Assembly: GCA_964017155.1 (NCBI GenBank)
Contig: OZ024867.1
Span: 13,982,220-14,046,219 of the forward strand
From: Oasisia sp. SBJ-2009
Lineage: Eukaryota > Annelida > Polychaeta > Sabellida > Siboglinidae
Length of the DNA: 64,000 nucleotides
Direction of reading: 5' to 3'
The notes under the pieces were generated by a model. That model saw nothing but the letters and a program-made list of their open reading frames with translations. It searched no databases and had not been told where the DNA came from. The position numbers and the translations under genes were made by a program. This document shows positions 35,401-44,943 of the stretch, one piece after another (within the stretch, counting starts at the first letter, position 1; the number at the start of each line of letters is the position of its first letter).

Positions 35401-38400
35401 GTAGACAGCTCGACCTCATGCTTATGTTTCTGGCGGGACTGGCAGGGAACAACAGGACACATGGCTTCCTCAAGGATTTGGGATTAAAGCCAAGGACGGT
35501 AAATCTGGATAAGCTCATCACATTGATTGTAAAGCGGGAAAAAAGAAATGAAGCCAAGATAAAAGATGACTACGACCGATCAATGGTGCACAAGTCTAGC
35601 ACACTCTGGCTAATGATGATCATTTATGAATCTCGGCAAGTTCAGCTTTGGCAAAAGATGTCAGACTACATACTGGAAGACAGCAGTGAACTGGATCTAT
35701 CCCACTACCACATCAGCCCAACTGAACTACATGCGCTGGCATATGTACTACCAGAGACTCACATAACCTCATTGAAGTAAGCATACATGTGTCATATTAT
35801 ATGCAGTGTGTGTCTGTGTGTATCTTTTATTTGAGAGAGAGAGAGTACACATGTATATATACTGTTCTTACATATTGCTAGGTGATTTTTTTACATAATA
35901 TAAGCGTCATCATTTTCATTTGAAATTCTTAGGTAATAAGTCTATTTATCGAATTAAACATGCATAAGCAAATTATTTTTTTAATTTATGTTTATATAAA
36001 CCATAAAAATTGAAACTGTTGATCACTAGACACCATCTTGTTTAAGATCACATGTGTCCACAAATATCTGTCCATTCTTGTTCATGTCTCCAAGTCCAGG
36101 TGACCTGTCACTTCTTCATATGTGGTGTTGTCCTGTCCAGTGTTCACATTGAAATCTCACATGACGTTGTTAACATCCTTTTCTCAGAATTTGTCCCAGG
36201 TGTTTTGTGTTCTAGTGTAGAACTGGTGTTTTGTGTCTTCAGTACTCATCCACCAGTGCATATCACTGAATAACGTTCATGTTAATTTTCTTTATTCTGA
36301 AAGTACATTTCCCACCCTCTTTACTGATGTCGAAAGCATAAATGTTACTTCTGTGAGTGGTTGTGTCTTCTTGTGTCCTAAGAAGTGTAGCATATCTCCT
36401 GTAGATGGTCTTCTCTGTCCATATTATGTCCATCTTGTCCCAGCAGTGCAAAGTTCTAGTTCTTCATTTCTGCTGCCATCTGCCCTGTCTCACATGGGCT
36501 TGGGACTGGACATGGAGTTATTTTGCATATTAATTATATTCTGATAATTGTGATGTGTTGTATGAAGTGGCTTAGTGCATGTTTACCAATGTTCGAACAG
36601 TCTGGTGGATTATTTAGTCAGATATGGATAAATAGCATAGGTTGCAGCATAGACTATTTGTCCGGACACATTTTCTTGCCAGTTTCACACGATAGCACAA
36701 GTATCGTGCAACTTGCCGATTTCACAAGGTTTAATTGAAATTCATAAAATTGAGGTGAAAGCAGTTGGCAGATGGTCATGTGTTTGGGATTTTAAAACTA
36801 TTAGCCGATATATATAGGCGATCATGGACTGTTTGTCCATATCCAGATGAAAGGTCCTTGAGGCTTTTCAGCTGTATCCAGACTAAAAGTTATGTCCTAT
36901 AAATAATATCAAGACATACAACACTGAGAAATAATACGTACCATTTCAAAATATGTATGAGATCACATTTAGCAATGAAAATAGAAAAGATGGTTGTATC
37001 AAATGTTTTGGAAAGGCCCCAATTCAAGTAGGTATAGGTAACACAGACAATTTAGGCAGTTACAGCGGCTTGCTGTTCATGCCGTAGTCGGATTCGTGTT
37101 TAACACTGGAATTGAGCATTGACATTGTTAGATGTTATGTTTATTAGTTTTTCTTTATATTTGATGCAGAGTTCGATGGTCCCACCTTATTACAGTTAGG
37201 TGCTGTAGGTTTCACGAAGAGTTCATATTATATAGTTACGAAGGAGTGCACTGTTTGTAATTAATAATTACATAACTCTGACCTATACAGAGTTAAATTC
37301 CTTCATACGAAGGTTCTTAGTCTGATTTATGATGTGCTATACTGTTTTAGTCGTGTAGAATTGGCATATGTATTGAATTATTTAGTGAAGAGTGTTTAGC
37401 AAACATTTCTGTTTATATGTGTAGATGATTAATACATCATTATTTGTGTTCCAGGTTAGCACGTTGCCAACTCGCTGCGGCAGAAGCTGTTAATTTATTA
37501 CATTCTCTGCGTCATTTGACCAGTTTGACTGAACTAAGGTAAGAGTTGTGAAATGTGACATGTACAGTTGGTATATTTGCAAACAGTTTATAATATTTCA
37601 AGAGGCACACATTTCTGTGTGACACCAACTTGGCATGTTGAAAACAAGTTTTATGCAAGGACAAGACTATTCGCAGAGCATTAAGTCGTCACTGTTCTGT
37701 GAATTAGGGAAAGAGTTGTAGTATTCGCAGAGCAGGTAGGAAGGGTGTTTAGTGGATAATTAGAACTCAGTGCATAGGTTTCATTAACTGCATACTGAAT
37801 ACAATACAATATAATAACTTTATTCCAGACTCTTCAGTATACATGAAATAAGCATATACAAGTAATACTGTGGTCCATAGCACCAGCAACAGACAGTAGC
37901 ACAGGGCTCTCAGCCCAGATCGCTAAACAAAGTTGGTTGTGTAAAGCATATTCATCCAGTGTACTCTGATTCTAGAGACAAAGTTCAGACTAGACCTGAG
38001 AATGGACTGTACAAGGACATTGTCAGAGCTGTCCAAACGAAGCAAAAAGCGGTACACCAAGCTCCTTATAACAGACTGACAGCATTGGACATTTACATAG
38101 GTACATAACATACTTGTGCTTTCAAATTTAGATAACCCAAGAAACATCTTCAAAATATTGTGATATGAGGTATACAGTTTGTTGATTGTGGCTTTTCTAT
38201 AGCTCCACCATAGCTGTGATGTGTACATTGGGGTACAATAAGTGCGAAATAGAGTCAATTTCACATCTGGAGTACATATATGAAATTTACGCAGAATCAT
38301 ATTGCCCTGAGCATAGAGCTGTCGACACTGTCTTGCAATGTCTTGAATACAGTTGTCGCGTGTTCAAAGAAGTTTTTCTAAATACTATACCGTCCTAATA

Positions 38401-40303
38401 ATATTGAGGCGTCACTGTTCAACGACCTGGGAAGTTGCTGCTACTTGCAGTCTGCATCTTAGGCTTGGCTTTGCATGTTGTTACAGTAATAATAAACTTT
38501 ACTATAATATCCAAAGTAAATATATTTTGTATTATGTTCGGTAGTGTCGACAATAGCAGACAAAACTTATAAGAAATAAATATCATAAAAATACAAGTAC
38601 TTTAAAACATGTGGATGTGTATAGCTAAATAATTGTTATAAACATATAGAACTGAATTAGAGAAACTAAAACTAAATCAATGGCTGTAGTAATTTATATT
38701 ACGCGTCAATGTAGCCAAGAAATAGTAGTCATGTGTGCGCAAACACAATCATGTTATTATTTACTCTGTCTCTGACATAGCATTGGTGACATATGTCGCT
38801 CCCGAGCTGAGTTTCCTCAAAATGCATACCATGCATGCATTTTTATTAATAATTTGCAAATAGTAATCATACTGGTAGGTGCTAACAGAAACTCTAGGTT
38901 GGTAACAGTTACAGAGAATCCTGGCACGCTACCCAGATTTGGTAGTCCCAGATTCGGTAGTCCCAGAGTTGGCAGCTTCATGCCGAATCTGGGATGTGCT
39001 GATTCTGGGACCATGACACTGACTGGGCCTACGGCATGACAGACGGAAATGTTAACCACTAGACCACGTCTCTCACCTCGACATTGTTAGGACAGTATAT
39101 TATTTAGAAAAGCTTTGAACACACGCCCACTGTCTTCAGTAAGCAGCTAATAAAACCCATGCATTCTGTTCTAATTATTCAATAGACACCCTTTCCTACC
39201 TGGTATGCAAATACTAGCAACTATTTTCCTAATTCACAGAGCAGTGACTTCACTGCTCTGTGAATAGTTGAGAGTTTATGCAGTGCACCAGGTCAACAGA
39301 TATGGAAGGATATGGCAAGAACAACCCTCTGACAGTTACCTATTAACTCATCATATTATTGGACAAGTCATTAAATGCAAGTATTTACAAACGAATGTGA
39401 GCCAGTCCAGGTCTTAAACATTTCCTCATTTACTTGGCCTATACATTCTACAAGAGGCCCACATTATAAATGACAATACTGACAACATGGTAGGTCATAC
39501 ATAAAACCTACTTAAAAGACGTCATACTAGAGAGAGGTGTGGACATTCCGCCACAAGGTCACAGTCATCAGTGTTCGACAACTACAACTTACAAGACAGC
39601 TTTTTGTCTGAAAGTTACTTTATGCCAGACTAGGTGGCTAATGTCAATGTATTGTTTATAGTTAAATGTTTATCTTTGTGTGGCAGTAATTGTAGATGTC
39701 ACATGTTTTAGCATCAATGCCAACTTGAACCTTCATGGCCCAGAGGTGTCCAGTGCATTATGTGATGCAATCATCCACCTGACATCACTGGAGGTGATCA
39801 AGTATGTTGATAACACTGAACTTATAATAATGTCTGGTGTCACATTAACACTTTGACGCTGTTAGCCCAATTGTCAGGCTGGTACCATTTCATCCATGTC
39901 CCATAAGCCAGGTATTCTGGGCTTTACGCACATAACATTTTAAAACATAAAACAGATCCTTTTTCTACGTCCTGTAGAGCTAAGCAATCAGCATTCGTTT
40001 TTAACTGATACACTTCGACAGAAGGAGCTTTCATATGGCAGGACAATTTGTTTGTAGAAACATGTTCTAGTTGTTTCCAGCACTCGGTAGGGTTCCATTA
40101 ACTGACAGGTCTTTCTACATTGTGGTTACAATGTTATGATTTTACAAGGTTTCATTGAACTAGTCAGTCTTTTTATAGAACATTTACACAAAGGGTCCAA
40201 GCTGTCCTTTCTGTGCTGACACTGAGGGTGGTCAATGCCAGGTGCTTGGCGTCCTCAGTGGTTCTTTCATGTCCCAAATTGAGACAGGACTGACATTAAC
40301 GTG

Positions 40304-40336
<33 letters not shown>

Positions 40337-42433
40337 CTCTGATTCACGAGGGATACACAGTCCCTAGTGTTGAGACCCACTGCCCAGATTTCCTCACCAA
40401 ATATACCATGTCTGCCGTGAAAAGTAAAACAACCCAAATGGATAGCTTGCTAAGTCTTTCAAGCCATTTGGTCACAATGAAACTAGAACATTTGTAGCAT
40501 ATTTGCTTCAGATGGAGAACAATCGTGTTACAAGAATTACCTGCAAGGATTGGGAAAGGACTGTGTTACCTGTATAACGGGATTATGTGATGTCAGGGAT
40601 CCTGATCGTGTTTTGGCTATTTGGATTTACTGCATTTATTTAATGAACAATTAAGATGGTGATGATAGGAATAGTTTACAGTTTGTTCATCATCTGTATT
40701 CTGAATGTTCAAATACAGCATTATTACAAGATATAGACCACTGTTTCTGCTTCATATAACCATTGCAGTATATGAGCTATTTTCTGTCAGGGGCGCAGGG
40801 TATTGGTTATATTTTAGTGGAGATGGCCAGGGGTCAAAGGGTTAAACTCAACCAGTTTACTAATGTTGTGTCCACCCACCAGTGACAGTCCCCCTCTGTC
40901 TTATGACCCAGTCTGTTGTGTCCACCCACCAGTGACAGTCCCCCTCTGTCTTATGACCCAGTCTGTTGTGTCCACCCACCAGTGACAGTCCCCCTCTGTC
41001 TTATGACCCAGTCTGTTGTGTCCACCCACCAGTGACAGTCCCCCTCTGTCTTATGACTCAGTCTGTTGTGTCCACCCACCAGTGACAGTCCCCCTCTGTC
41101 TTATGACCCAGTCTGTTGTGTCCACCCACCAGTGACAGTCCCCCTCTGTCTTATGACCCAGTCTGTTGTGTCCACCCACCAGTGACAGTCCCCCTCTGTC
41201 TTATGACTCAGTCTGTTGTGTCCACCCACCAGTGACAGTCCCCCTCTGTCTTATGACCCAGTCTGTTGTGTCCACCCACCAGTGACAGTCCCCCTCTGTC
41301 TTATGACCCAGTCTGTTGTGTCCACCCACCAGTGACAGTCCCCCTCTGTCTTATGACTCAGTCTGTTGTGTCCACCCACCAGTGACAGTCCCCCTCTGTC
41401 TTATGACCCAGTCTGTTGTGTCCACCCACCAGTGACAGTCCCCCTCTGTCTTATGACCCAGTCTGTTGTGTCCACCCACCAGTGACAGTCCCCCTCTGTC
41501 TTATGACTCAGTCTGTTGTGTCCACCCACCAGTGACAGTCCCCCTCTGTCTTATGACCCAGTCTGTTGTGTCCACCCACCAGTGACAGTCCCCCCCTCAG
41601 TATGTTACTGTCATAAAATGTCACTTGATACAAAATGAAAACTTTTTTTATATTTTACTTCTACTGAAGTCTTCAGGAAATTTCTTTCTGGAAAACCTGT
41701 CAAGCTGTCGCCACGTCCAGTGTCACCAAATCTACCTGTGAGTTGGTGACTGTTGTCATCGTCACATGTTCTAATTGTGTACAGAGTTTATTTTTTAATA
41801 TTAAAACTAATATAATATTTTAAAATTTAGAATCAGTGATCTTTGATTACTTACTTGACACAGTTTCACAAGTAACTTTCCACTGCTGGAAACCATCACT
41901 AACTGAGATGATCCAACTGTTTTGTCTGAAAGGAACAAATCAGCCTCTTGCGAGGGTGAAGTGTCTAGTGGGGTGTGTAGACCTGGTGGGTGACAGTCAC
42001 ATCTTGGTTGCAGTCTTTTGGGCAACTACCTGACGGAGACAGGGATAGACCAGGTGCGACGGGCGGCTCAGCCCACCCCTCCAGTAATTTTATTAATGTG
42101 AGTACAGCACAGTTAGTTGACACTGTCACCGTGTGTGAATGTGTAGGTTGACACAAGTAGAGACAGATGACAGATGATGTAGAACTTGTCTTGTCTCGTT
42201 GTAGGTTGGACACACAGAGACCGCTGGGGCAAGAGTACTGGTCAGGTGATTATGTCATGTACTTGCAACACTGGGTGGACATGTGTCAGACCGCCCTGTC
42301 CCGACTCCGCAGGCGACCCCTGAAGGAGAGGGACATATTGTGGGTCGCAGATGTAAAGCAAACACAAGACTGGATAGACGAGTATCAAGGCAAGCTACAC
42401 AAGGTCCTGTCTGAACGAGACAGTCGGCAGTGA
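17944..42433 (+). CDS. CXorf38-like/three-TM/NACHT/LRR protein (NLR-type), 12 coding exons
   Basis: The join is 17944-18432, 19793-19951, 20528-20629, 21055-21157, 32040-32117, 32508-32612, 33280-33369, 34087-35776, 37455-37538, 39712-39801, 42014-42097 and 42205-42433. It totals 3,303 nt, or 1,100 residues plus TGA. Every boundary is GT-AG and every phase matches, which supports one transcript. Domains: residues 1-216 CXorf38-like; 217-284 helical linker; three hydrophobic segments at about 286-305, 318-337 and 349-366; NACHT about 465-640 with Walker A GSAGIGKS (474) and Walker B LLIFDGWDE (551); helical region to 938; LRRs 939-1024; basic helical tail. By family knowledge NACHT-LRR proteins are STAND NTPases that oligomerise on sensing a ligand. 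The role in innate immunity and the membrane anchoring are inferred. The ATG at 17,944 is chosen because a GTG nine bases upstream is not a usual eukaryotic start. Confidence 0.82.
18784..19353. mobile_element. Kolobok-like foldback element with TTAA duplication and THAP remnant
   Basis: TTAA flanks both ends (18,780-18,783 and 19,354-19,357). The termini are AGGACAAA and TTTGTCCT. Inner inverted arms pair aaagtaacaatttccacat with atgtggaaattgttacttt. On the plus strand at 19,135 MPSCSAYGCNNS is followed by stops. This is the start of a THAP zinc finger (MPxCxxxxCxN). TTAA targets together with THAP point to Kolobok rather than piggyBac. It lies in intron 1 of the NLR-type gene. Confidence 0.65.
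19793..19951 (+). CDS. Exon 2: CXorf38-like domain with RNxxxH motif
   Basis: 53 codons, phase 0 to 0, acceptor tgatttcatag, donor GTAACA. The motif RNELMH sits in VRKVRNELMHSHNIKVSS, matching the conserved RNExMH segment of CXorf38 proteins. It also resembles the R(N/H)x4H signature of HEPN domains; that link is my inference. A hydrophobic helix (LTTFMHTMVNLLEDP) follows. Confidence 0.8.
20206..20254. repeat. (TA)n microsatellite
   Basis: A tatata run with one interruption (catata), in intron 2. Confidence 0.9.
20411..20486. repeat. (GT)n/(GCGT) microsatellite
   Basis: A run of gtgtgt passes into gtgcgtgcatgcgtgcgtgcg, in intron 2. Confidence 0.9.
20528..20629 (+). CDS. Exon 3: helical linker
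   Basis: 34 codons, phase 0 to 0: acceptor tgtttactag, reading IESTVIEVNDSEFLKQ... to ADANKQ. The donor at 20,630 is the weak GTTGTT. A second in-frame donor (GTAATT at 20,645) would add five codons (VVIVV). The end could therefore be 20,644 without changing phase. Confidence 0.65.
21055..21157 (+). CDS. Exon 4: short coiled-coil-like linker
   Basis: 103 nt, phase 0 to 1: LVIANNAKVDSRLRGLEKRM then DEIIEQNVHVDLL. Charged and leucine residues are spaced as in a short coiled coil. The acceptor (ttcttttatgcaatgcgcaag) is fixed by a stop just upstream in frame. Donor is GTAAGC at 21,158. The 9.7-kb minisatellite begins about 55 bp into the following intron. Confidence 0.65.
21213..30885. repeat. 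9.7-kb G-rich minisatellite (16-17-bp unit) filling intron 4
   Basis: The unit on the plus strand is of the form gaggtggtagggtgagt (17 bp) or ggggtggtagggtgag (16 bp). The 16-bp form dominates 21,213-23,490 and the 17-bp form dominates after about 24,000. Larger blocks are duplicated within it. For example, 25,060-25,300 recurs near 27,710-27,950, and 26,340-26,530 recurs near 28,822-29,010. Both strands lack stop codons in some frames, so minus-strand ORFs of up to 2,897 codons appear. They are Pro/Ser/Thr/His periodic artefacts, and the array lies inside an intron of the opposite-strand gene. It has many GGG runs and hundreds of GGTGAGT words. Confidence 0.93.
23490..23689. other. Assembly gap (200 N)
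   Basis: Exactly 200 N lie inside the minisatellite, so array length is not known. Confidence 1.
30886..31399. other. Intron 4 sequence without recognised feature
   Basis: Unique AT-moderate DNA after the minisatellite. I see no exon that would keep phase and no repeat. Confidence 0.5.
31403..31690 (+). mobile_element. tRNA-derived SINE
   Basis: A pol III box A (tggcaaagtggc, near 31,412) and a perfect box B (GGTTCAAATCC, near 31,455) are spaced as in tRNA heads. They are followed by a central segment containing ccttgggcaaggtcgttcac, a block conserved in several animal SINE families. It lies in intron 4 in the same orientation as the gene. The 3' end is not sharp. Confidence 0.7.
31842..31907. 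repeat. (ATGT)n-(ACGT)n microsatellite
   Basis: About five atgt units are followed by at least ten acgt units. (ACGT)n is self-complementary and rich in CpG, so it can extrude a cruciform. Confidence 0.95.
32040..32117 (+). CDS. Exon 5: hydrophobic segment 1
   Basis: 78 nt, phase 1 to 1, acceptor tttgttttgcttag, donor GTAATT. The codons read NILVSTMTFLMLVLALWL then RHMENIT. It has about 17 consecutive apolar residues followed by a basic residue, as in a transmembrane helix. Confidence 0.75.
32279..32326. repeat. (CA)n microsatellite
   Basis: An interrupted run of acacacaca in intron 5. Confidence 0.85.
32508..32612 (+). CDS. Exon 6: hydrophobic segment 2
   Basis: 105 nt, phase 1 to 1, acceptor atttttttgctaaag, donor GTAGGC. 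It reads SQWIRQT, then ILNIVLISWVALVGLVVI, then RQKMKDWSK. This is a clear 18-20-residue apolar helix bounded by Arg and Lys. Confidence 0.8.
33280..33369 (+). CDS. Exon 7: hydrophobic segment 3
   Basis: 90 nt, phase 1 to 1, acceptor tatgttcccaaaag, donor GTAAAC. It reads GPSTGWLIAVLWISLAFWVL then LPQMKTYRVQ. It is the third apolar segment and resembles exon 6 in layout. Confidence 0.8.
33631..33988 (+). mobile_element. Possible solo LTR in intron 7
   Basis: The segment starts TGGTAACACC and ends CCTTGACA. It contains gagggcgctg and, near the end, gaataaagatatga after a C/T-rich stretch (gggtcttcttcttcg), an arrangement like an LTR R-U5 with its polyadenylation signal. I find no matching target duplication, so this is tentative. 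Confidence 0.3.
34087..35776 (+). CDS. Exon 8: NACHT NTPase module
   Basis: 1,690 nt, phase 1 to 2, acceptor gttgatgttttcag, donor GTAAGC. A basic/acidic helix (DELQRWRLHLREEQQRSLEH) leads to the NACHT core. Walker A is GSAGIGKSLLC and Walker B LLIFDGWDEI. A sensor strand (RVLVTSRPGD) follows, then the helical part with GFTRETMSDYIVEF, VPVHLNLVCRIM and YYYNHLTLQEFMAA. The last is a motif typical of NLRs. All nucleotide-site residues expected for ATP binding (GKS, D-D/E) are present, so it looks active. The exon ends with the first LRR strand (ITSLK). Confidence 0.92.
36040..36500 (-). pseudogene. Degenerate LINE APE-type endonuclease fragment
   Basis: The minus strand reads EDTKHQFYTRTQNTWDKF, a stop, then M*DFNVNTGQDNTTYEEVTG. 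This corresponds to the conserved MGDFNxxxGxDNxxYExVxG segment of RTE-type endonucleases with the first Gly codon changed to a stop. Further upstream on the minus strand KCTFRIKKINMNVIQ matches the strand before CYAPT. It lies in intron 8. It may belong to the same family as the RT at 51,049-52,866. Confidence 0.55.
37455..37538 (+). CDS. Exon 9: leucine-rich repeat
   Basis: 84 nt (28 codons), phase 2 to 2, acceptor ttgtgttccag, donor GTAAGA. It reads KLARCQLAAAEAVNLLHSL then RHLTSLTELR. One LRR per exon with phase 2 on both sides is the NLR-type pattern. Confidence 0.8.
37666..39268. mobile_element. 1.6-kb inverted-repeat element in intron 9
   Basis: The left arm 37,666-37,800 and right arm 39,130-39,268 are inverted copies. 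The ends are ACTATTCGCAGAGCA and TGCTCTGTGAATAGT. Inner blocks such as caggtaggaagggtgtt and ggataattagaac recur in reverse complement on the right. A perfect 16-bp hairpin (attcacagagcagtga, 2-nt loop) lies at 39,232-39,265. The interior holds a LINE fragment and no transposase. Confidence 0.65.
37800..38410 (-). pseudogene. 5'-truncated LINE (ORF2 C-terminus) inside the 1.6-kb element
   Basis: The minus strand reads DIARQCRQLYAQGNMILRKF, then HICTPDVKLTLFRTYCTPMY, then the end of the ORF near 37,923. This is the C-terminal region of Jockey-like ORF2 proteins common in marine animals. The 3' end has gaataaagttattat and a tattgtattg tail at about 37,800. The fragment lacks RT motifs. Confidence 0.65.
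39712..39801 (+). CDS. Exon 10: leucine-rich repeat
   Basis: 90 nt, phase 2 to 2, acceptor cacatgttttag, donor GTATGT. It reads SINANLNLHGPEVSSALCD then AIIHLTSLEVI, another single LRR of 30 residues. Confidence 0.75.
40301..40336. repeat. (TA)n microsatellite
   Basis: atatatatat with a single gt interruption, in intron 10. Confidence 0.9.
40866..41595. repeat. 50-bp minisatellite with three-unit higher-order period (intron 10)
   Basis: The unit begins tccacccaccagtgacagtc and ends gacccagtctgttgtg, exactly 50 bp, with about 14.6 copies. Units with gactca instead of gaccca occur every third unit (41,055, 41,205, 41,355 and 41,505). The array therefore grew by duplicating a 150-bp trimer. 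Confidence 0.95.
42014..42097 (+). CDS. Exon 11: leucine-rich repeat
   Basis: 84 nt, phase 2 to 2, acceptor atcttggttgcag, donor GTGAGT. Joined to exon 10 it reads LEVI-NLLGNYLTETGIDQV then RRAAQPTPPVILLM. The LxxLxLxxN-like core and the GIDQVRRA helix fit a terminal LRR. Confidence 0.75.
42205..42433 (+). CDS. Exon 12: C-terminal helical tail and stop
   Basis: 229 nt, phase 2 to stop TGA (42,431-42,433), acceptor ttgtctcgttgtag. It reads MLDTQRPLGQEYWSGDYVMY, then LQHWVDMCQTALSRLRRR, then DIQ-rich helical sequence ending in SERDSRQ. I recognise no domain. A possible donor (tcag/GTAAAC) at 42,452 suggests a 3'-UTR intron. Confidence 0.75.
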
Positions 42434-42639
42434 CTGTCTCCACAGTGTCAGGTAAACATCTGAGTCACACACCTACCTTTTGTCACAACACTCCATCCTT
42501 GTGACAACCCTCTCTGATGACACGGCCATAGTGACCCCTGCCAGCAGTGTCACAGGGCAAGTACCATAACCCCAGACAAGGGCTGTATACTAACCACCTC
42601 ACAATTTATTATAATTATGATAAAAACAAAATGTCAGTT

Positions 42640-43385
42640 TGATATAAATGTGACAGTCTGCTGGTCCACATCAACTGACCCAGTCACTGGTCACTTGATA
42701 CAATGTTGCCAGTTGTCTGCAACTAAACCCACCGAGGGCCCATCTCAAAGTTAGCCTGTAGTTTCCACCCATAAATAGATGAAAATTACTCCAAAATCAT
42801 AAAAGAGCTAATTAATTGTTATTTTTATAATTATATGGTTTTCTATTTAACAAGTTATCATAGAAGTTCATTTAATAACTATGTCTGTGATAAAACAAAC
42901 TGCCACTTTCGTGTTAATATCAGTCTTGTGATCCACATTAATTGACCCTGTCACTGGTCATGTGATAGATACAATGTTGCCAGTTGGTAACAAATACATC
43001 CACTGAGGGACCATCTCAAAATGTGCTCATAGTTTCTATTCATAGATAGGTGAAATATTACTACAAATATTACATTTTGCTTTTATAAAAATAAAAGCAA
43101 AATTATTATTATTAAAATAATTCTAGGGTTTCTATAAGTAAGTTAATCAGAGTAGCTAACTATATAATTATGATACAAATAAACTCCTACTAGGCGACTT
43201 TCATGTGAAAGTGACTGTCTTCTGGTCCAGTTAATTCATCCTGTCACTGGTCACTTGATACAATGTTGCTAGTTGTCCAGAAATAGGCCCGGGGTTTCCT
43301 CAAAGTCTCAAAACAAATTTATTGTTATTATTTGTTATTTTAATAATTATAGGATTTGTTTTTCAATTAAGCTACACAGACAGGG
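42640..43385. repeat. Three diverged direct copies of a ~280-bp sequence
   Basis: Copies start near 42,640, 42,920 and 43,205. Each contains gtcactggtcacttgata (or a close variant) and acaatgttgc, followed by an AT-rich second half. They lie in the 3' flank of the NLR-type gene. No gene is seen. Confidence 0.75.
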
Positions 43386-43882
43386 AGCAAACACTGCTTG
43401 TAATTTAACCTGTTGTATCGTACATAAATTTGTCACTTCTACAAATTTGGCCACAGCATTTAACAGCAATAATAATTACTTTATAGTTGTACTATATGTA
43501 CTATAAACAAAGTTATTTCTTTTAAACATCAGAAAAAAGACAAAAGAATTTAGGAGTAACACAATTTAATAACAAACATAAGAACGATTATAAATTCACA
43601 CCAGTAACAACAGTGACTCCACGCCTTTGCTTTACATCAAACAATAACTAACCCTAAATAACTAATCCCAAACAACAACAGGTACTAAACAATATGGCCC
43701 TGATCTGTCAGCTGAGTCAGAACCTGCAGAATGTCAAGTATTAGTTGAGAAACTAGATACAACATACACGATTTAGATACCTGACTCTGGCTGTAAACAA
43801 TATCTATATCCACCAGTCTCAATGCTGTGGATTATTGACCAACTTCAGGACAATTCATATTCGAATGAATAATCAAAGAATA

Positions 43883-44450
43883 AGATACAAATAGCAGTGG
43901 ATTACAAAGCCCATCAACAATACAGTAGATACAAATAACAGTGGATTACAAAGCCCATCAACAATACAGTAGATACAAATAACAGTGGATTACAAAGCCC
44001 ATCAACAATACAGTAGATACAAATAACAGTGGATTACAAAGCCCATCAACAATACAGTAGATACAAATAACAGTGGATTACAAAGCCCATCAACAATACA
44101 GTAGATACAAATAACAGTGGATTACAAAGCCCATCAACAATACAGTAGATACAAATAACAGTGGATTACAAAACCCACAAACAATACAGTAGATACAAAT
44201 AACAGTGGATTACAAAGCCCATCAACAATACAGTAGATACAAATAACAGTGGATTACAAAACCCATCAACAATACAGTAGATACAAACAACAGTGGATTA
44301 CAAAACCCATCAACAATACAGTAGATACAAATAACAGTGGATTACAAAACCCATCAACAATACAGTAGATACAAATAACAGTGGATTACAAAACCCATCA
44401 ACAATACAGTAGATACAAATATCAGTGGATTACAAAACCAATAATACAGT
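43883..44450. repeat. 44-bp minisatellite
   Basis: The unit opens agatacaaataacagtggat and closes atcaacaatacagt (44 bp), with about 13 copies. Variants differ at aaagccc/aaaaccc. Confidence 0.95.
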
Positions 44451-44569
44451 TTCAGTCAAAATATTTCAGTTTTAAACTGTCACCTGGCTACAAATGATGT
44501 CACCATCTATCGACAAATGGTGAAGCAAACATCACAATACTTTTTCTATTTACCATGTGCAATTCTTTT

Positions 44570-44655
44570 ATATTTTTTAGTTACTTGTATTTGTTAATGT
44601 TGATGTGGACATCTGTATGACAGTCTGAAATAAAGATATTGAATTGAATTGAAAA
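44570..44655 (+). mobile_element. Possible LINE 3' tail
   Basis: tgtatgacagtctgaaataaagatattgaattgaattg has the form of a LINE 3' end (a polyadenylation signal followed by a short repeated tail). Nothing coding is attached. Confidence 0.35.
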
Positions 44656-44943
44656 ATGTAATTCTATTATAAGTGTCACCATCTAGCGACTGACTGTGAA
44701 CACATTGGTGAACACATTGTTGAACACATTGTCCACACCATTATCAAATAAACAAATTGTCAAAGTTAACTCTTAACATTACTCTACTGAGCTGGTACGT
44801 TAAATTTGAACCTTAAGGTTGGTCCTCTTAGATTAATGGGTTGTCGGGGAACTTATATTCCACACATGATCTGAACAAATTATATTATCCATCATCTGTA
44901 TGACAATATTACTACAGAGCATTAAGATTTAAGACAAACTAAA

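Noticed and set aside
41670..41737. Extra LRR exon between exons 10 and 11
   Set aside because: Splice-like edges exist (ctactgaag, CTGTGAGT), but at 68 nt it breaks the phase, whereas direct joining of exons 10 and 11 is in phase and gives a good LRR.
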